A stretch of DNA of 37,768 bases from Fidelibacterota bacterium (GTDB lineage: Bacteria > Fidelibacterota > Fidelibacteria > Fidelibacterales > Fidelibacteraceae). Below, in pieces: positions 14,719-23,604 of this stretch. How positions within the stretch are numbered: the stretch's first letter is position 1; each line of letters opens with the position of its first letter. Under the pieces are notes generated by a model. It saw only the letters and a list, made by a program, of their open reading frames with translations, made no database searches and had not been told where the DNA came from. Where the stretch lies: assembly GCA_018400915.1 (NCBI GenBank), contig JAGYLW010000007.1:1-37768 (forward strand), given 5' to 3'. A program made the translations under genes and the position numbers.

Positions 14719-15488
14719 GTGATGCGAAAGCAACATTTTCCCGCCCCCGGAAAGAGGCACTGAAGACTCCCTTTTATTTTTTCTCCGATACGCATGTTTC
14801 AACCCGCAGAGGGCATGAACAGCAGAAACGCATGGACAGGCTGACCTTACGCCTGCAAAAGATAGAAAGAACAGGGGGTACGCTCTTCATTCTCGGAGAT
14901 TTTTTCGATTTCTGGTTTGACTGCCGGAATTATGTTCCCGAAACGCTTAAGCCTCTTGTCCGCACATTGTCGGATCTCCGGGAAAGAGGCATTGAGATCC
15001 ATTTTATCGGGGGGAACCACGATTACTGGGTACGCGGGTATTTAACCCGCGAGCTGGGAATCCATTTTTATCCGGAAGCGGTCTCTTTCCGCTTTGCCGG
15101 AAAGGCTTTCTATTGTCAGCATGGCGACGAGGTCGTCTATAATCACCCCCTTTATCCGTGGATCCGGAAAATATTGCGGGCTCCCTTGTTTATCGCACTC
15201 CTGAAATGCCTTCCGGCACCATGGATATACGCACTCGGTGAAAGGGTCAGCCACTACAACCGCGCATTGACCCGCATTCCCCGCGTACCGGAAAAAGCCG
15301 TGGACAAAATGCGGGGTTTTCTTCACCGTAAACTGGAAAACGGTCATGATCTGGCGATCAGCGGGCATGTGCACCGACCCTGCCTGGAAGAAAAGGACGG
15401 AAAGAGCATGGTGATCCTGGGAGACTGGATCCATCACTGCAGTTACGGGATCTGGGATGCATCCGGATTCCGCCTTATCCGGGAATGA
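14700..15488 (+). CDS. lpxH: UDP-2,3-diacylglucosamine diphosphatase-type metallophosphoesterase
   Basis: A calcineurin-like phosphoesterase with all metal-site motifs: YFFSDTHVS, LGDFFDFWFD, GGNHDYW, QHGDEV and SGHVHRP, with final GDWIHH. This combination, with the NHDYW and GDEV details, fits LpxH, which cleaves UDP-2,3-diacylglucosamine to lipid X and UMP at the inner membrane in lipid A synthesis. Two starts are possible: ATG 14700 (AGAGGA 12 bases upstream, GGAG too close) or ATG 14715, which overlaps the malQ stop as ATGA. Homologues start close to the first strand, so either only changes a nonconserved tail. Other metallophosphatases of unknown substrate share the fold, so the exact substrate is likely, not proven. 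Confidence 0.85.
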   Translation: MRGKSMSDAKATFSRPRKEALKTPFYFFSDTHVSTRRGHEQQKRMDRLTLRLQKIERTGGTLFILGDFFDFWFDCRNYVPETLKPLVRTLSDLRERGIEIHFIGGNHDYWVRGYLTRELGIHFYPEAVSFRFAGKAFYCQHGDEVVYNHPLYPWIRKILRAPLFIALLKCLPAPWIYALGERVSHYNRALTRIPRVPEKAVDKMRGFLHRKLENGHDLAISGHVHRPCLEEKDGKSMVILGDWIHHCSYGIWDASGFRLIRE

Positions 15489-17257
15489 GAACAATGAAAA
15501 TAAGCTGCAGGATATTCATTGTGATACTGTTTGTCCCTCTCATGGTCGCAAGGGGCTACGGGGCCGATACGACGATGGTATACGCCGACCGGCTGAATCA
15601 TTATTACAGGTTCGGCGGATGGAATCATTTTTCCGCCGTTTACAAAAAGCTTTACGTGAATGCCGGGATCAGCAACAGCAGTTCGGTTTACAGTGAAACG
15701 TCAAGGCTGAAGACGCAGACCGATGTGACGGGTGATCTCCTTTACATTCTCTCTCCGCATTTCCGCACGGGACTGACGGCAAAATACTACCTTTTCCGCG
15801 ATGGCCAGAGCTCCCACGCCTATGATTATGACCAGTCACGGTTCGGGCTGAAGGGTGAATACCGAAAAGCGCAGTACAAGGTGATGCTGGAGAGCGGATA
15901 TGCACGGGAAACGCGTCTCGGTATCCGGGATATGGGCTGGTACGGGGGGATGGAACTGTCACGGGACCGCCAGGGGCGCTTGTTTTATCCGGTGCTTGAC
16001 TGGGATTATTCGCAGATGGGTGACCGGCGGAATTATACCTTTGACAATCGCGTCTCTTTCCGTGTAAAAAACCGTTCCTCGTTTAAAAATACGTTCTCGG
16101 CGGGAGTAAAGGCATATAACCGTGAATACTATATCAGCCGGGATGCCGAAACGGAAGAAAGGCTGAACACGACCGCCTATATACGCAACGACCTGTATTA
16201 CCCCCTGCATGAAAATATTGTCCTGGATTACCGCCTGGACCTTTCCGGCAGCAGTGACGGCCTCCGTTTCCAATATGATGACGAGAAGGAAAGCCGTACA
16301 CGCAGGTACCTCGGATTGCGGAACGATCTGCGTGTAAAGGCGAAGCTGGGTGCATTCAGAGGGTATGTCGGTTTTTCCAATGATTATCAGCAGAACCGCA
16401 CCGAGGCGAGCGACCCGGGGATCTCCCTGCCGGCGGATTATATTTTTGATAAAAAAAGCGTGCTCGCACGTTTATCCTGGCGTATTTCCGAAAATGACAG
16501 TCTTTTTGTCGATTATCTTGGATCGCTGCTTTATTACGACACGCCGGATACGAACAATTATGACGACCGCGACGAGCTGACCTATTCCGTCTCGCCGGCC
16601 TGGCATCACCGGGTGGACAACTATACGCACCTGAGCGTATCGGCGAACATGTTCCTGCACCATTATGTGTACCTGTACCGCCAGCGGTCGGCGCAGAATC
16701 ACTGGAACCGCGTTTTTTCCCTCAGATCGGAATTGAACACCAATATTCCCCGGCTGCTTCGCTGGAAAGCCAGACAGGAGATCTATGCCAATTATTTTGT
16801 TTATGACCATGAGGATTCCGCCTTTGTGCATGTGCAGAGCATGGTGTTCCGCGGTTTAAAGCTTCAGCAGAACCTTCAGTGGTTCCTGCATGCGGACTGG
16901 TTCATCAATGCATATGTGTTCTTCCGTCTGGAGGATAACGGGCTGCTGGACTGGGATGATTTCATTCAGAACCGGACCGACAACAGATATACCCTCAGGA
17001 TGGAGCTGAAACCGGGCTACAAGGCAAAATACTTCAGTATTGCCGCCGGACCGGTGTATGCTTTCCGCAGGGATTTCCGGTATACAGGTCCCGAAGATCG
17101 CGAAGAAAGCTTTCATTCACGGCGGATGGGGGGCGCCGTGAACTTTAAATATGCGAACAGGGTCAGTTTTCAGTACCGCCTGGAACAGGTCCGCCAGACC
17201 GGCACCGCAAAGACCTATCATCAGTCGGGCACGCTGCGCTTCAACTGGATCTTTTGA
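15485..17257 (+). CDS. Outer membrane beta-barrel protein of unknown function
   Basis: The product has about 590 residues, with a signal peptide after MRTMKISCR (hydrophobic FIVILFVPLMVA). The body is built of alternating strands rich in tyrosine, arginine and aspartate, ending TLRFNWIF with a terminal phenylalanine, as in outer membrane barrels. I count roughly two dozen strand-like segments, suggesting a large barrel of more than 16 strands; this is a rough reading. I recognise no named family. ATG 15485 overlaps the lpxH stop as ATGA; ATG 15494 is also possible. The lack of a strong ribosome site suggests translational coupling to lpxH. A link to lipid A handling is only positional. Confidence 0.7.
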   Translation: MRTMKISCRIFIVILFVPLMVARGYGADTTMVYADRLNHYYRFGGWNHFSAVYKKLYVNAGISNSSSVYSETSRLKTQTDVTGDLLYILSPHFRTGLTAKYYLFRDGQSSHAYDYDQSRFGLKGEYRKAQYKVMLESGYARETRLGIRDMGWYGGMELSRDRQGRLFYPVLDWDYSQMGDRRNYTFDNRVSFRVKNRSSFKNTFSAGVKAYNREYYISRDAETEERLNTTAYIRNDLYYPLHENIVLDYRLDLSGSSDGLRFQYDDEKESRTRRYLGLRNDLRVKAKLGAFRGYVGFSNDYQQNRTEASDPGISLPADYIFDKKSVLARLSWRISENDSLFVDYLGSLLYYDTPDTNNYDDRDELTYSVSPAWHHRVDNYTHLSVSANMFLHHYVYLYRQRSAQNHWNRVFSLRSELNTNIPRLLRWKARQEIYANYFVYDHEDSAFVHVQSMVFRGLKLQQNLQWFLHADWFINAYVFFRLEDNGLLDWDDFIQNRTDNRYTLRMELKPGYKAKYFSIAAGPVYAFRRDFRYTGPEDREESFHSRRMGGAVNFKYANRVSFQYRLEQVRQTGTAKTYHQSGTLRFNWIF

Positions 17258-17309
17258 GAACAGATCTTCCACGGATTCCACGCCTGCCCCGGTAAAATAA
17301 CGTTAAATC

Positions 17310-17496
17310 GTTGAGTCGTTGAGGCGTTGAGCTGTTGAGACGAAGGGACATAATGACATCGTCATCCCGAACTGGTTTCGGGATCCCCAACATCTGAGGA
17401 CTCGGTTCCGTTTAGCGTTTAAAGAGCATGAATACCCTGCAGCCTCGACCATGTGGAAAGGCTGAATATAATTAGCCCGGTACGAAGTGCCGGGGC
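17310..17496. repeat. Intergenic structured repeat, copy A
   Basis: It starts with four tandem GTTGAGNN units (17310-17341). A hairpin CCCGAA...TTCGGG follows at 17366-17382. Then comes an 88-base block at 17408-17495 matching copy B (17665-17752) at 82 of 88 positions. The block holds a CAGCCT...AGGCTG stem and a small hairpin, CCGGTA-CGAAG-TGCCGG, at 17477-17493. No ORF of interest is present. Together with copy B it fills the 500-base gap after the barrel gene. Confidence 0.85.
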
Positions 17497-17550
17497 TGCG
17501 AAATGTCATCCAACACCCCACAACCCTGAGGTAATCGAAGGGCGGAAGAG

Positions 17551-17753
17551 GTTGAGTCGTTGAGTCGTTGAGAGGTTGAGATGGGGAGACGAAAGAACAG
17601 AGGGACCACGTCATCCCGTCCGTCAGCTGACGGATCGGGATCCCCAATATATGACGACTGGATCCCGTTTAGCGTTTAAAGAGCATGAATACCCTGCAGC
17701 CTCGACCATGTGGAGAGGCTGAATATAATTAGTCCGGCGCGAAACGCCGGGGC
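17551..17753. repeat. Intergenic structured repeat, copy B
   Basis: It has the same order as copy A: four GTTGAGNN units (17551-17582), then an inverted repeat, here TCCGTCAGCTGACGGA (17619-17634, perfect 16 bp, flanked by CCCG and CGGG). The shared 88-base block is at 17665-17752. Its final hairpin reads CCGGCG-CGAAA-CGCCGG, with pair-preserving changes relative to copy A. The copy ends seven bases before the stop of the DUF3467 gene on the minus strand, so it may form that gene's transcript end. Confidence 0.85.
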
Positions 17754-17759
17754 CGTTGA

Positions 17760-18086
17760 TCAATTGGGAACTTTTTTGTCTTCCGGCTGGAAATTCAGTT
17801 TCGGCTGATTGGGATTCTGGACCTCCCTGATCTCCCCGAAATGCTGTTCATAGCGGGAGATATTGGTGGTGAGCGTTTTCATCAGCGCCTTGGCATGCTG
17901 TGGCGAAAGGATAAGGCGTGATACAACGTTCGCTTTCGGAAGGCCGGGAAGCATCTGGCAGAAATCAAGAATGAACTCGCTGGGACTGTGCGTCACGATC
18001 TGAAGATTTGCGTACTTTCCCTCGGCAGTTTTTTCATTGATATTGATCTCAATGCTGCGTTTGGGATTTTCTTTGTCATTTTTCAT
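17760..18086 (-). CDS. DUF3467 family protein
   Basis: The product has 108 residues. The core matches DUF3467: AEGKYANLQIVTHSPSEFIL, DFCQMLPGLPKANVVSRLIL, then SPQHAKALMKTLTTNISRYE and QHFGEI. The function of the family is unknown. Members are small cytoplasmic proteins often seen in Chlorobi, Ignavibacteria and related phyla. The start ATG 18086 lies inside the 3' end of the upstream zinc-ribbon gene (11-base overlap) with GAAG-type spacing, so the two are a coupled pair. The C-terminal 15 residues after QPKLNF are variable. The stop abuts repeat copy B. Confidence 0.85.
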   Translation of the reverse strand: MKNDKENPKRSIEININEKTAEGKYANLQIVTHSPSEFILDFCQMLPGLPKANVVSRLILSPQHAKALMKTLTTNISRYEQHFGEIREVQNPNQPKLNFQPEDKKVPN

Positions 18087-18474
18087 CTTCGTTATCTTCT
18101 TCTTCGAAGTTAAACACGGAATAGTCCTCTTCTTCGTCTGAATTGGATTCCATGTCAGCAATGAACTCATCTTCAATGGATATCATGTTGTCATCCAGAA
18201 AATCCTGGGGATTGTTGTTCTCCACATCGGCAATGTCATGTTCATCATCCATTTCATTGCTTTCATACTTCAGGAAATCATTCCCGAAAAGCGAGGTGTC
18301 GAAAAAATCGACATTATCCACAATACCCTGTTCTACAATGTATTCTAAAAAGTCAATATATTCTTCAGACTTTAAGTTCGTTTTACAATGCGGGCAGTAC
18401 AAACGCTTTCTCAACTGTTGCTTATTCAGGGGCTCACCGCATCTCGGACAAAGTAATTCGTTAAATGAACTCAA
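18076..18474 (-). CDS. Zinc-ribbon protein with long acidic tail
   Basis: The product has 132 residues. The N-terminal 40 carry two CxxC knuckles, CPRCGEPL and CPHCKTNL, which should bind one zinc. After a short helical linker (EEYIDFLEYIVEQG), the last 70 residues are strongly acidic (for example IEDEFIADMESNSDEEEDY) and probably disordered. I chose TTG 18474 because AAAGAGG sits six bases upstream; the GTG at 18522 would place basic sequence of poor conservation value in front and lacks a site. Base composition is more AT-rich than the neighbours. No family recognised. Acidic tails can mimic nucleic acid or bind basic partners; here the only hint of partner is the overlapping DUF3467 gene. 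Confidence 0.7.
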   Translation of the reverse strand: MSSFNELLCPRCGEPLNKQQLRKRLYCPHCKTNLKSEEYIDFLEYIVEQGIVDNVDFFDTSLFGNDFLKYESNEMDDEHDIADVENNNPQDFLDDNMISIEDEFIADMESNSDEEEDYSVFNFEEEDNEDEK

Positions 18475-18808
18475 AATAAACCTCTTTTCAAATTTTGGAA
18501 AAGATAAGCGTAAGTTTTTCACTATGCAAGTTAAAAATTCAGGTGAAAAGAACCGTGTTTTTGCTGATGACGAAAGAGCCCTGTTTCAGGCGTTCAGCGC
18601 ATCATTTTACAAAAAGTGTATTCTGTAAAAGGTAATAGCATATCACAATCTTTATCCACATAAAAATTGCCGGCTTGCCACCCCTTTTGCAGGATACGCG
18701 GGGATATTGTTTTCGCTCACCGCAATGATCCCGACGTCGAAAGGATTTCTGTTTTAAAACACCTTCCGGTTCCTTATATTATTTTCAATTAAAAAACAAG
18801 GATCAACA
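18475..18808. other. Divergent intergenic region
   Basis: This 334-base AT-rich gap separates the minus-strand zinc-ribbon gene from the plus-strand peptidase gene. On the minus strand TTGCAT, a 17-base spacer and TATCTT near 18502-18530 make a weak promoter candidate for the zinc-ribbon/DUF3467 pair. On the plus strand the stretch TTATATTATTTTCAATT just before 18809 may hold a -10 for the peptidase. No RNA gene or repeat is evident in the middle. Confidence 0.4.
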
Positions 18809-20008
18809 ATGAAGAAAATATTGCTCTCACTGCTAAGTATATTCATTTTTGCCGCCTGCGGCGATATTCCCGTGAGACCGGCGGAAGCATTTGTCAATGA
18901 GGTTCGCGCAGAGGTATGCCCCGACAGAAGGGTGAATATCTTTGACGTGGAATTCGAACAGAAAGGGAAAACGGTGATCCTCCGGGGAGAGATGAACAGC
19001 GAGCGGGGCATGGACAGCCTGGTAACACGCCTGGAACGCGAGGGATACACGGTTGCGAATACCATTCAGCTGCTGCCGGATCATGACGCCCTGGACAGAA
19101 AGGTGTACGGAGTGATCAACCGCGCGGTCGCCAATATCAGGGTGGAGCCTTCCTCACGGAGTGAAATGGCCACCCAGGCGGTCCTGGGGCATCCTCTCCG
19201 CGTTTACAAGAAGGAAGGGGGGCGATATTATGTCCAGACCCCCGACGGTTATCTTGGCTGGGTCGGAGGCGGCGCATTTGCCGCCATGACGGAAGAGGAA
19301 TTCAACGCCTGGCGCAACAGCGAGAAGATGATCTACCTGAAAGACAACGGATATATTTATCAAGAGGCGTCGGAAAATGCGGACCGTATCGGAGACATTA
19401 CCGCCACAAGCCTGGTGAGGATCGCCGGAGCGGAGCACGGTTTTGTAAAAGTCGCCTATCCCGATGGCCGGACCGGCTATATTGACCCTTCATACGGTGA
19501 ACCTTTTGAAGCCTGGAGCGCTTCCGTTCAGCCTGAGGTCGAAAGCATCATTGCCCTGGCAAAGAGTTACATGGGGCGTTCCTATCTCTGGGGAGGGACC
19601 TCCACGAAGATGATGGACTGTTCCGGGTTTACGCGCATTGTCATGATGCTGCACGGCATTTATCTTCCGCGCGACGCCTCCCAGCAGGCATTGGTGGGGA
19701 AAACCGTTGCGGAAGGCAGGGAAGAGATCCAGAAACTTAAACCGGGAGACCTGCTTTTCTTCGGCCGCTTGAGGGAAGACGGAAGCAAACGTGTGACCCA
19801 TGTGGGACTGTATATCGGGGACGACCGGTTCATCCATGAATCCGGCACCGTATTCATTCAGAGCCTGAACCCGGAACACGAAAATTACAGCAAATACCGG
19901 CATGATCAGTTTTTGCATGCAAAGGACGTGATCCATCATGTCGGCGAATACGGTGTTCAGCACGTTCTGGATAATCTGATGTTTTCAGAGAAGCGATCAC
20001 CGGAATGA
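18809..20008 (+). CDS. Lipoprotein with SH3-like domains and C40 (NlpC/P60) peptidase domain
   Basis: The product has 399 residues. Lipobox FAAC gives lipid cysteine C17. A BON-like segment spans roughly residues 45-92, two bacterial SH3-like domains follow near 97-155 and 175-228, and the NlpC/P60 catalytic domain runs from about 243 to 375. C271 in MMDCSGFT, H331 in THVGLYIG and H343 in FIHESG form the expected catalytic set. Such enzymes cut peptide stems of cell wall, usually gamma-D-glutamyl bonds, and here would be anchored in the envelope by lipid. The gene stands alone on the plus strand between divergent and convergent neighbours. The specific bond cut cannot be told. Confidence 0.9.
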   Translation: MKKILLSLLSIFIFAACGDIPVRPAEAFVNEVRAEVCPDRRVNIFDVEFEQKGKTVILRGEMNSERGMDSLVTRLEREGYTVANTIQLLPDHDALDRKVYGVINRAVANIRVEPSSRSEMATQAVLGHPLRVYKKEGGRYYVQTPDGYLGWVGGGAFAAMTEEEFNAWRNSEKMIYLKDNGYIYQEASENADRIGDITATSLVRIAGAEHGFVKVAYPDGRTGYIDPSYGEPFEAWSASVQPEVESIIALAKSYMGRSYLWGGTSTKMMDCSGFTRIVMMLHGIYLPRDASQQALVGKTVAEGREEIQKLKPGDLLFFGRLREDGSKRVTHVGLYIGDDRFIHESGTVFIQSLNPEHENYSKYRHDQFLHAKDVIHHVGEYGVQHVLDNLMFSEKRSPE

Positions 20009-20029
20009 TGCGGTAAAAAAATGGTTCAT

Positions 20030-20061
20030 AAAAAAATGTACGGAGCGTCACGCTCCGCACA
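20030..20061 (-). terminator. Rho-independent terminator after the TonB receptor gene
   Basis: On the minus strand an 11-bp stem, TGTGCGGAGCG/CGCTCCGTACA with a three-base loop (20037-20061), is followed at once by seven T. It lies 60 bases past the receptor stop. In the plus direction the same hairpin is followed about 12 bases later by TTTTTTT, so it may also end the peptidase transcript. Confidence 0.88.
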
Positions 20062-20121
20062 TGTATTATCCCGTTTTTTTATATTCAGCCTGCTGCAGGG
20101 AAAGCGCCGGGATCCCCGGAC

Positions 20122-22611
20122 TTAGAATTCCTCGCCGTCGTCAATGTCAAACCCCTCATCATCAAAACCTTCGCCGCCCCGCTGCCTCTTATCCCGGTAA
20201 TTGTTGATCTTCAGGGATAGATTCAGCGATATCATGGGGGACTGACGTTCAAATACGGAGGTAGTCTTGTAATCGGGAGTGCTGACAACACGTTCATATC
20301 TTCCGGTCCCGAAGATATCGCGGACCTGCAGGGTGGCCGTAAGTTTATCATTAAAGAACTCCTGGCGCAGGGCAAGGTCCGTCATCAGGCCTCCGGAACG
20401 CGTACCCTGGGCGGTCGCGCTTCTGCTGCGGTAATACAGGCCGAACTGGAAACGGGTGTTTTCCTTTATCACAAAAGTGTTCCGCAGCCGGCCGCGGTAA
20501 TTGGTACTCGTTTCGTTAAAATCTTCACCGTAAAGTTCGCCCGAAACCTGATAATGGTACAGGCTTGTACTGAGATTCAGCATCCACCATTTGTACAGGT
20601 TCAGATTGCCGGAAAGCTCTAAGCCCAGTGACTTGTCCTGACCGACGTTCTCGTAGGTATTCAGGATAACGTCCCCGGAGTACACCGTCTGGATGCGCTC
20701 AATCTTGTCATGGGTCTTTTTATAGTAGGCGTCAAGCGAGACAAAACTTTTCCCGAAGCGCTTCTGTACGCTGAAGTCATAGGAATCGCTCATTTCGGGA
20801 ACCAGGTCCGGGTTCCCGATGCGGATGTTATAGGCGTCCCACCAGGTGTAAAAAGGTTCAAGCTGCCAGCCGCGGGGACGTGAGATACGGCGGGTGTAGC
20901 TGGCCATCAGCTGGATATCCGCAGGCAGCTGATAGGAGGCGTGGAAGGTCGGGAAAAGATGCAGGCTGTCAAGCACAAAAGGGGAATCCTGTGCGGTGCT
21001 GTTGATCTCACGATAGGTATATTCCGCCCGTAATCCCGGCTGAAAGCCGAAACGGCCGATCTCACCGGAAAAAAGGGAATAAAAGGAAATGCGGTTCTGT
21101 TTTGACCGGGTCAGGTAGCTGAAATCGTCCTGAAGATCAAATGCTCCGGTGCCCGTATTCAGATAATAGACATTGTTCTCATCTTCCTTCCAGTTGAAGC
21201 GGCCGTTGAACCCCGCTTCGAACATATTGTTCTCACCCAGCGGCAACATGTACTCCACTTCCGTGCGGATGCTGTTCGACGGGCCCCTTTCTTCGGTCTT
21301 CTGTCCCTCCGTGGTGTCTCCCGCTGCATTTTCAAGATAGGTATAGGAGAACTCATTCGAGCTCCAGCGGTAATAGGAGGTATTGACCTTTATCTGATGA
21401 ACGCGGGAAGAGCCGTTCGCATCGTTTCCCGGCCGTTTGCTGCCGGACGAAGCCTTTGCATCTCCGTTTGTGCCGTTGAACTTGTGCGTATAGTCAAGAT
21501 GGGCGCCGCTTCTTCCGCCGCCGCGTTCACTGATATCGTAACTGTTGTAAAATTCCGTATCATAAAGGGTTTCCTGAAGCGGGTCCATATAAGAAATGTT
21601 ATAGGTGTTCCCGGAATTGCTCTGCGAACTCCGCGGACCGTAATAGAAACTCAGGCCCAGGACGTCACTCTTGCTGATGAACCAGTCCAGGCCTCCGCGT
21701 ATCCCGTAGCCGCCGCGCAGATGCTCGCGGCTTCCCTCGGAGTCGTAGATCGCGGTGGTATCCGTATAGTATAATTCGCGCACCACATGCGATTCGCCCG
21801 AGAAATTACGGCGCCGGTAATCCACCGAGGCAAAGGCGTTTATTTTCTCCCCCGTATAATTCAGCAGGACACTGCCGCCCAGGCTGTTCGTTCCGGCGTT
21901 CAGCTCGGCGATACCGTTGATACCCAGCCGCTTGTCGCGCCGGGTGACGAGATTGATGATCCCGGCACCGCCCTCCGCCTCATACTTGGCGGAAGCATTG
22001 GTCATGATCTCAATGTTCTCGATCGAGCTTGCCGGAATACTCTCCAGTGCATCCTGGGGTTCAAGCACGGAGGGCCTGCCGTCGATCATTACGGTAAAAT
22101 TCTCACTTCCCCGCAGGGACACGTTCCCCTCAATATCGACGTCCACGGAGGCGACGTTTTCCAGAATGTCAACGGCGGTGCCGCCCTTGGCGCTTAAAAA
22201 CTGCTGGGCGTCCACGATACGTTTGTCGATCCGGTAGGTAACCGCGGGTTTTTCCGCCGAGACGACAACATCCTCCATCTCAAGCGCCGCGGATTCAAGC
22301 ATGATATTTCCAATCTGTATTTTTTGCTCCCTGTCCCTGATCACGACATCGGGAACGGTTTTCCGTTCGTAACCCATATAGGTGACAACAAGATTATAGC
22401 TTCCCGCGGGGATATTGAAAATACGGAAACTTCCGTCCACTCCGGACATGGTCCCCGTGACCACCTCGTCCTCCGGAATATTGTGTAATGCGACATTTGC
22501 AAATTCAAGAGGTCTGTCCGTTTCGGCGTCTTTTACGTAACCGGTTACCGTAGCAGCAAACAGGATACCGCCCGTAAGTGTCAGGAAGAGGATCATCAGA
22601 CTTTTTTTCAT
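20122..22611 (-). CDS. TonB-dependent receptor-like outer membrane protein with carboxypeptidase-regulatory domain
   Basis: The product has 829 residues. A signal peptide (MKKSLMILFLTLTGGILFAA) is followed by a carboxypeptidase-regulatory-like domain at about 21-100 (GYVKDAETDRPLEFANVAL, later AGSYNLVVTYMGYE). A plug domain covers about 115-225 (VDILENVASVDVDIEGNVSL, EGGAGIINLVTRRDKR). The rest is a large barrel of the 'outer membrane protein beta-barrel' family seen in FCB bacteria. The last 20 residues are unusually acidic and finish in phenylalanine (DIDDGEEF). ATG 22611 was chosen because AAAGG lies upstream and the signal peptide begins there. The substrate is unknown. It is 77 bases downstream of nagB, so an amino-sugar link is possible but unproven. 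Confidence 0.9.
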   Translation of the reverse strand: MKKSLMILFLTLTGGILFAATVTGYVKDAETDRPLEFANVALHNIPEDEVVTGTMSGVDGSFRIFNIPAGSYNLVVTYMGYERKTVPDVVIRDREQKIQIGNIMLESAALEMEDVVVSAEKPAVTYRIDKRIVDAQQFLSAKGGTAVDILENVASVDVDIEGNVSLRGSENFTVMIDGRPSVLEPQDALESIPASSIENIEIMTNASAKYEAEGGAGIINLVTRRDKRLGINGIAELNAGTNSLGGSVLLNYTGEKINAFASVDYRRRNFSGESHVVRELYYTDTTAIYDSEGSREHLRGGYGIRGGLDWFISKSDVLGLSFYYGPRSSQSNSGNTYNISYMDPLQETLYDTEFYNSYDISERGGGRSGAHLDYTHKFNGTNGDAKASSGSKRPGNDANGSSRVHQIKVNTSYYRWSSNEFSYTYLENAAGDTTEGQKTEERGPSNSIRTEVEYMLPLGENNMFEAGFNGRFNWKEDENNVYYLNTGTGAFDLQDDFSYLTRSKQNRISFYSLFSGEIGRFGFQPGLRAEYTYREINSTAQDSPFVLDSLHLFPTFHASYQLPADIQLMASYTRRISRPRGWQLEPFYTWWDAYNIRIGNPDLVPEMSDSYDFSVQKRFGKSFVSLDAYYKKTHDKIERIQTVYSGDVILNTYENVGQDKSLGLELSGNLNLYKWWMLNLSTSLYHYQVSGELYGEDFNETSTNYRGRLRNTFVIKENTRFQFGLYYRSRSATAQGTRSGGLMTDLALRQEFFNDKLTATLQVRDIFGTGRYERVVSTPDYKTTSVFERQSPMISLNLSLKINNYRDKRQRGGEGFDDEGFDIDDGEEF

Positions 22612-22688
22612 GCTAAACCTTTCATGTACTTTTCCGTATTCTTGATGGTTCGACACAGCCGCCGGGGAAAAGTTAACAAATAATGTAT

Positions 22689-23489
22689 TCAGACAGAGGC
22701 AATGGAGTCTTTTTCAATGTCTTTAAAATAACTGACCGTCCCGGCTTTCAGTTCCATGGTCGCCTCGTCGTCGCAGACGATCATGCCGTGCGGATGCAAC
22801 TGGAGGGCGGATGCCGTCCACATGTGGTTAACACCTTCTTCGACCACATGTTTCAGTGCGCGGGCCTTTTTATATCCGTTGACCAGAATAAGGACTTCAC
22901 CGGCATCCATTACCGTACCGACCCCGACGGTCAGCGCCCGTTTCGGCACCTTGCCGACATCATTGTCAAAAAATCGGGAGTTGGCCAGGATCGTGTCATA
23001 GGTCAGGGACTTCACACGGGTCCGCGACTGCAGGGAAGAGCCGGGTTCATTAAAGGCGATATGTCCGTCCGGTCCGATACCTCCGAGGAAAAGCCGGATG
23101 CCCCCCGCGGCCCGGATCTTCTTTTCGTAATTTTCGCATTCTTGCTCCGGGTCTTTTGCGTTCCCGTCGGGGATATTGATATTTTCCGGACGGATGTCGA
23201 TATGCCGGAAAAAATGGTGGTGCATAAAATAATGGTAGCTTTCGGGATGTTCTTCCGGAAGCCCGATATATTCATCCATGTTGAACGTAACGACATGCTC
23301 GAAAGAGACTTCTTTTGCCTGATGCAGGGAGATCAGTTCACGGTATACTCCCAGGGGGGAGGATCCGGTAGGCAGGCCCAGCACGAAAGGACGGTCTTCC
23401 GAAGGCTGGAATTCCCGGATACGCCGAACGATATGCCTTGCGGCAAACGTGCTCATTTTATCATAGTTCTTCAGAATGACGATACGCAT
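22689..23489 (-). CDS. nagB: Glucosamine-6-phosphate deaminase
   Basis: The product has 266 residues, the same length as the E. coli enzyme, and catalytic residues fall at the same numbers: D72 in FNMDEY, D141 and H143 in [11 protein letters not shown], and E148. [12 protein letters not shown] is the phosphate-binding loop. It converts glucosamine-6-phosphate to fructose-6-phosphate and ammonia, linking amino-sugar use to glycolysis. AGGTGA lies just before the ATG. No nagA or nagE lies nearby. The gene is upstream of the TonB receptor on the same strand, so the two may share a transcript. Confidence 0.97.
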   Translation of the reverse strand: MRIVILKNYDKMSTFAARHIVRRIREFQPSEDRPFVLGLPTGSSPLGVYRELISLHQAKEVSFEHVVTFNMDEYIGLPEEHPESYHYFMHHHFFRHIDIRPENINIPDGNAKDPEQECENYEKKIRAAGGIRLFLGGIGPDGHIAFNEPGSSLQSRTRVKSLTYDTILANSRFFDNDVGKVPKRALTVGVGTVMDAGEVLILVNGYKKARALKHVVEEGVNHMWTASALQLHPHGMIVCDDEATMELKAGTVSYFKDIEKDSIASV

Positions 23490-23604
23490 TCGGTCACCTC
23501 ACATCTTAAACACCGCTATTCTCAAAATGCATCCAAAAATAGCACGGAGAAAGGAAAATAAAAACAATTATTTATAAGTACGACATACTGTCCTGAATCC
23601 GTTG

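Noticed and set aside
17310-17582. CRISPR-like array from the regular GTTGAGNN units
   Set aside because: The period is only eight bases with two-base variable parts; no spacers of 25-45 bases and no cas genes.
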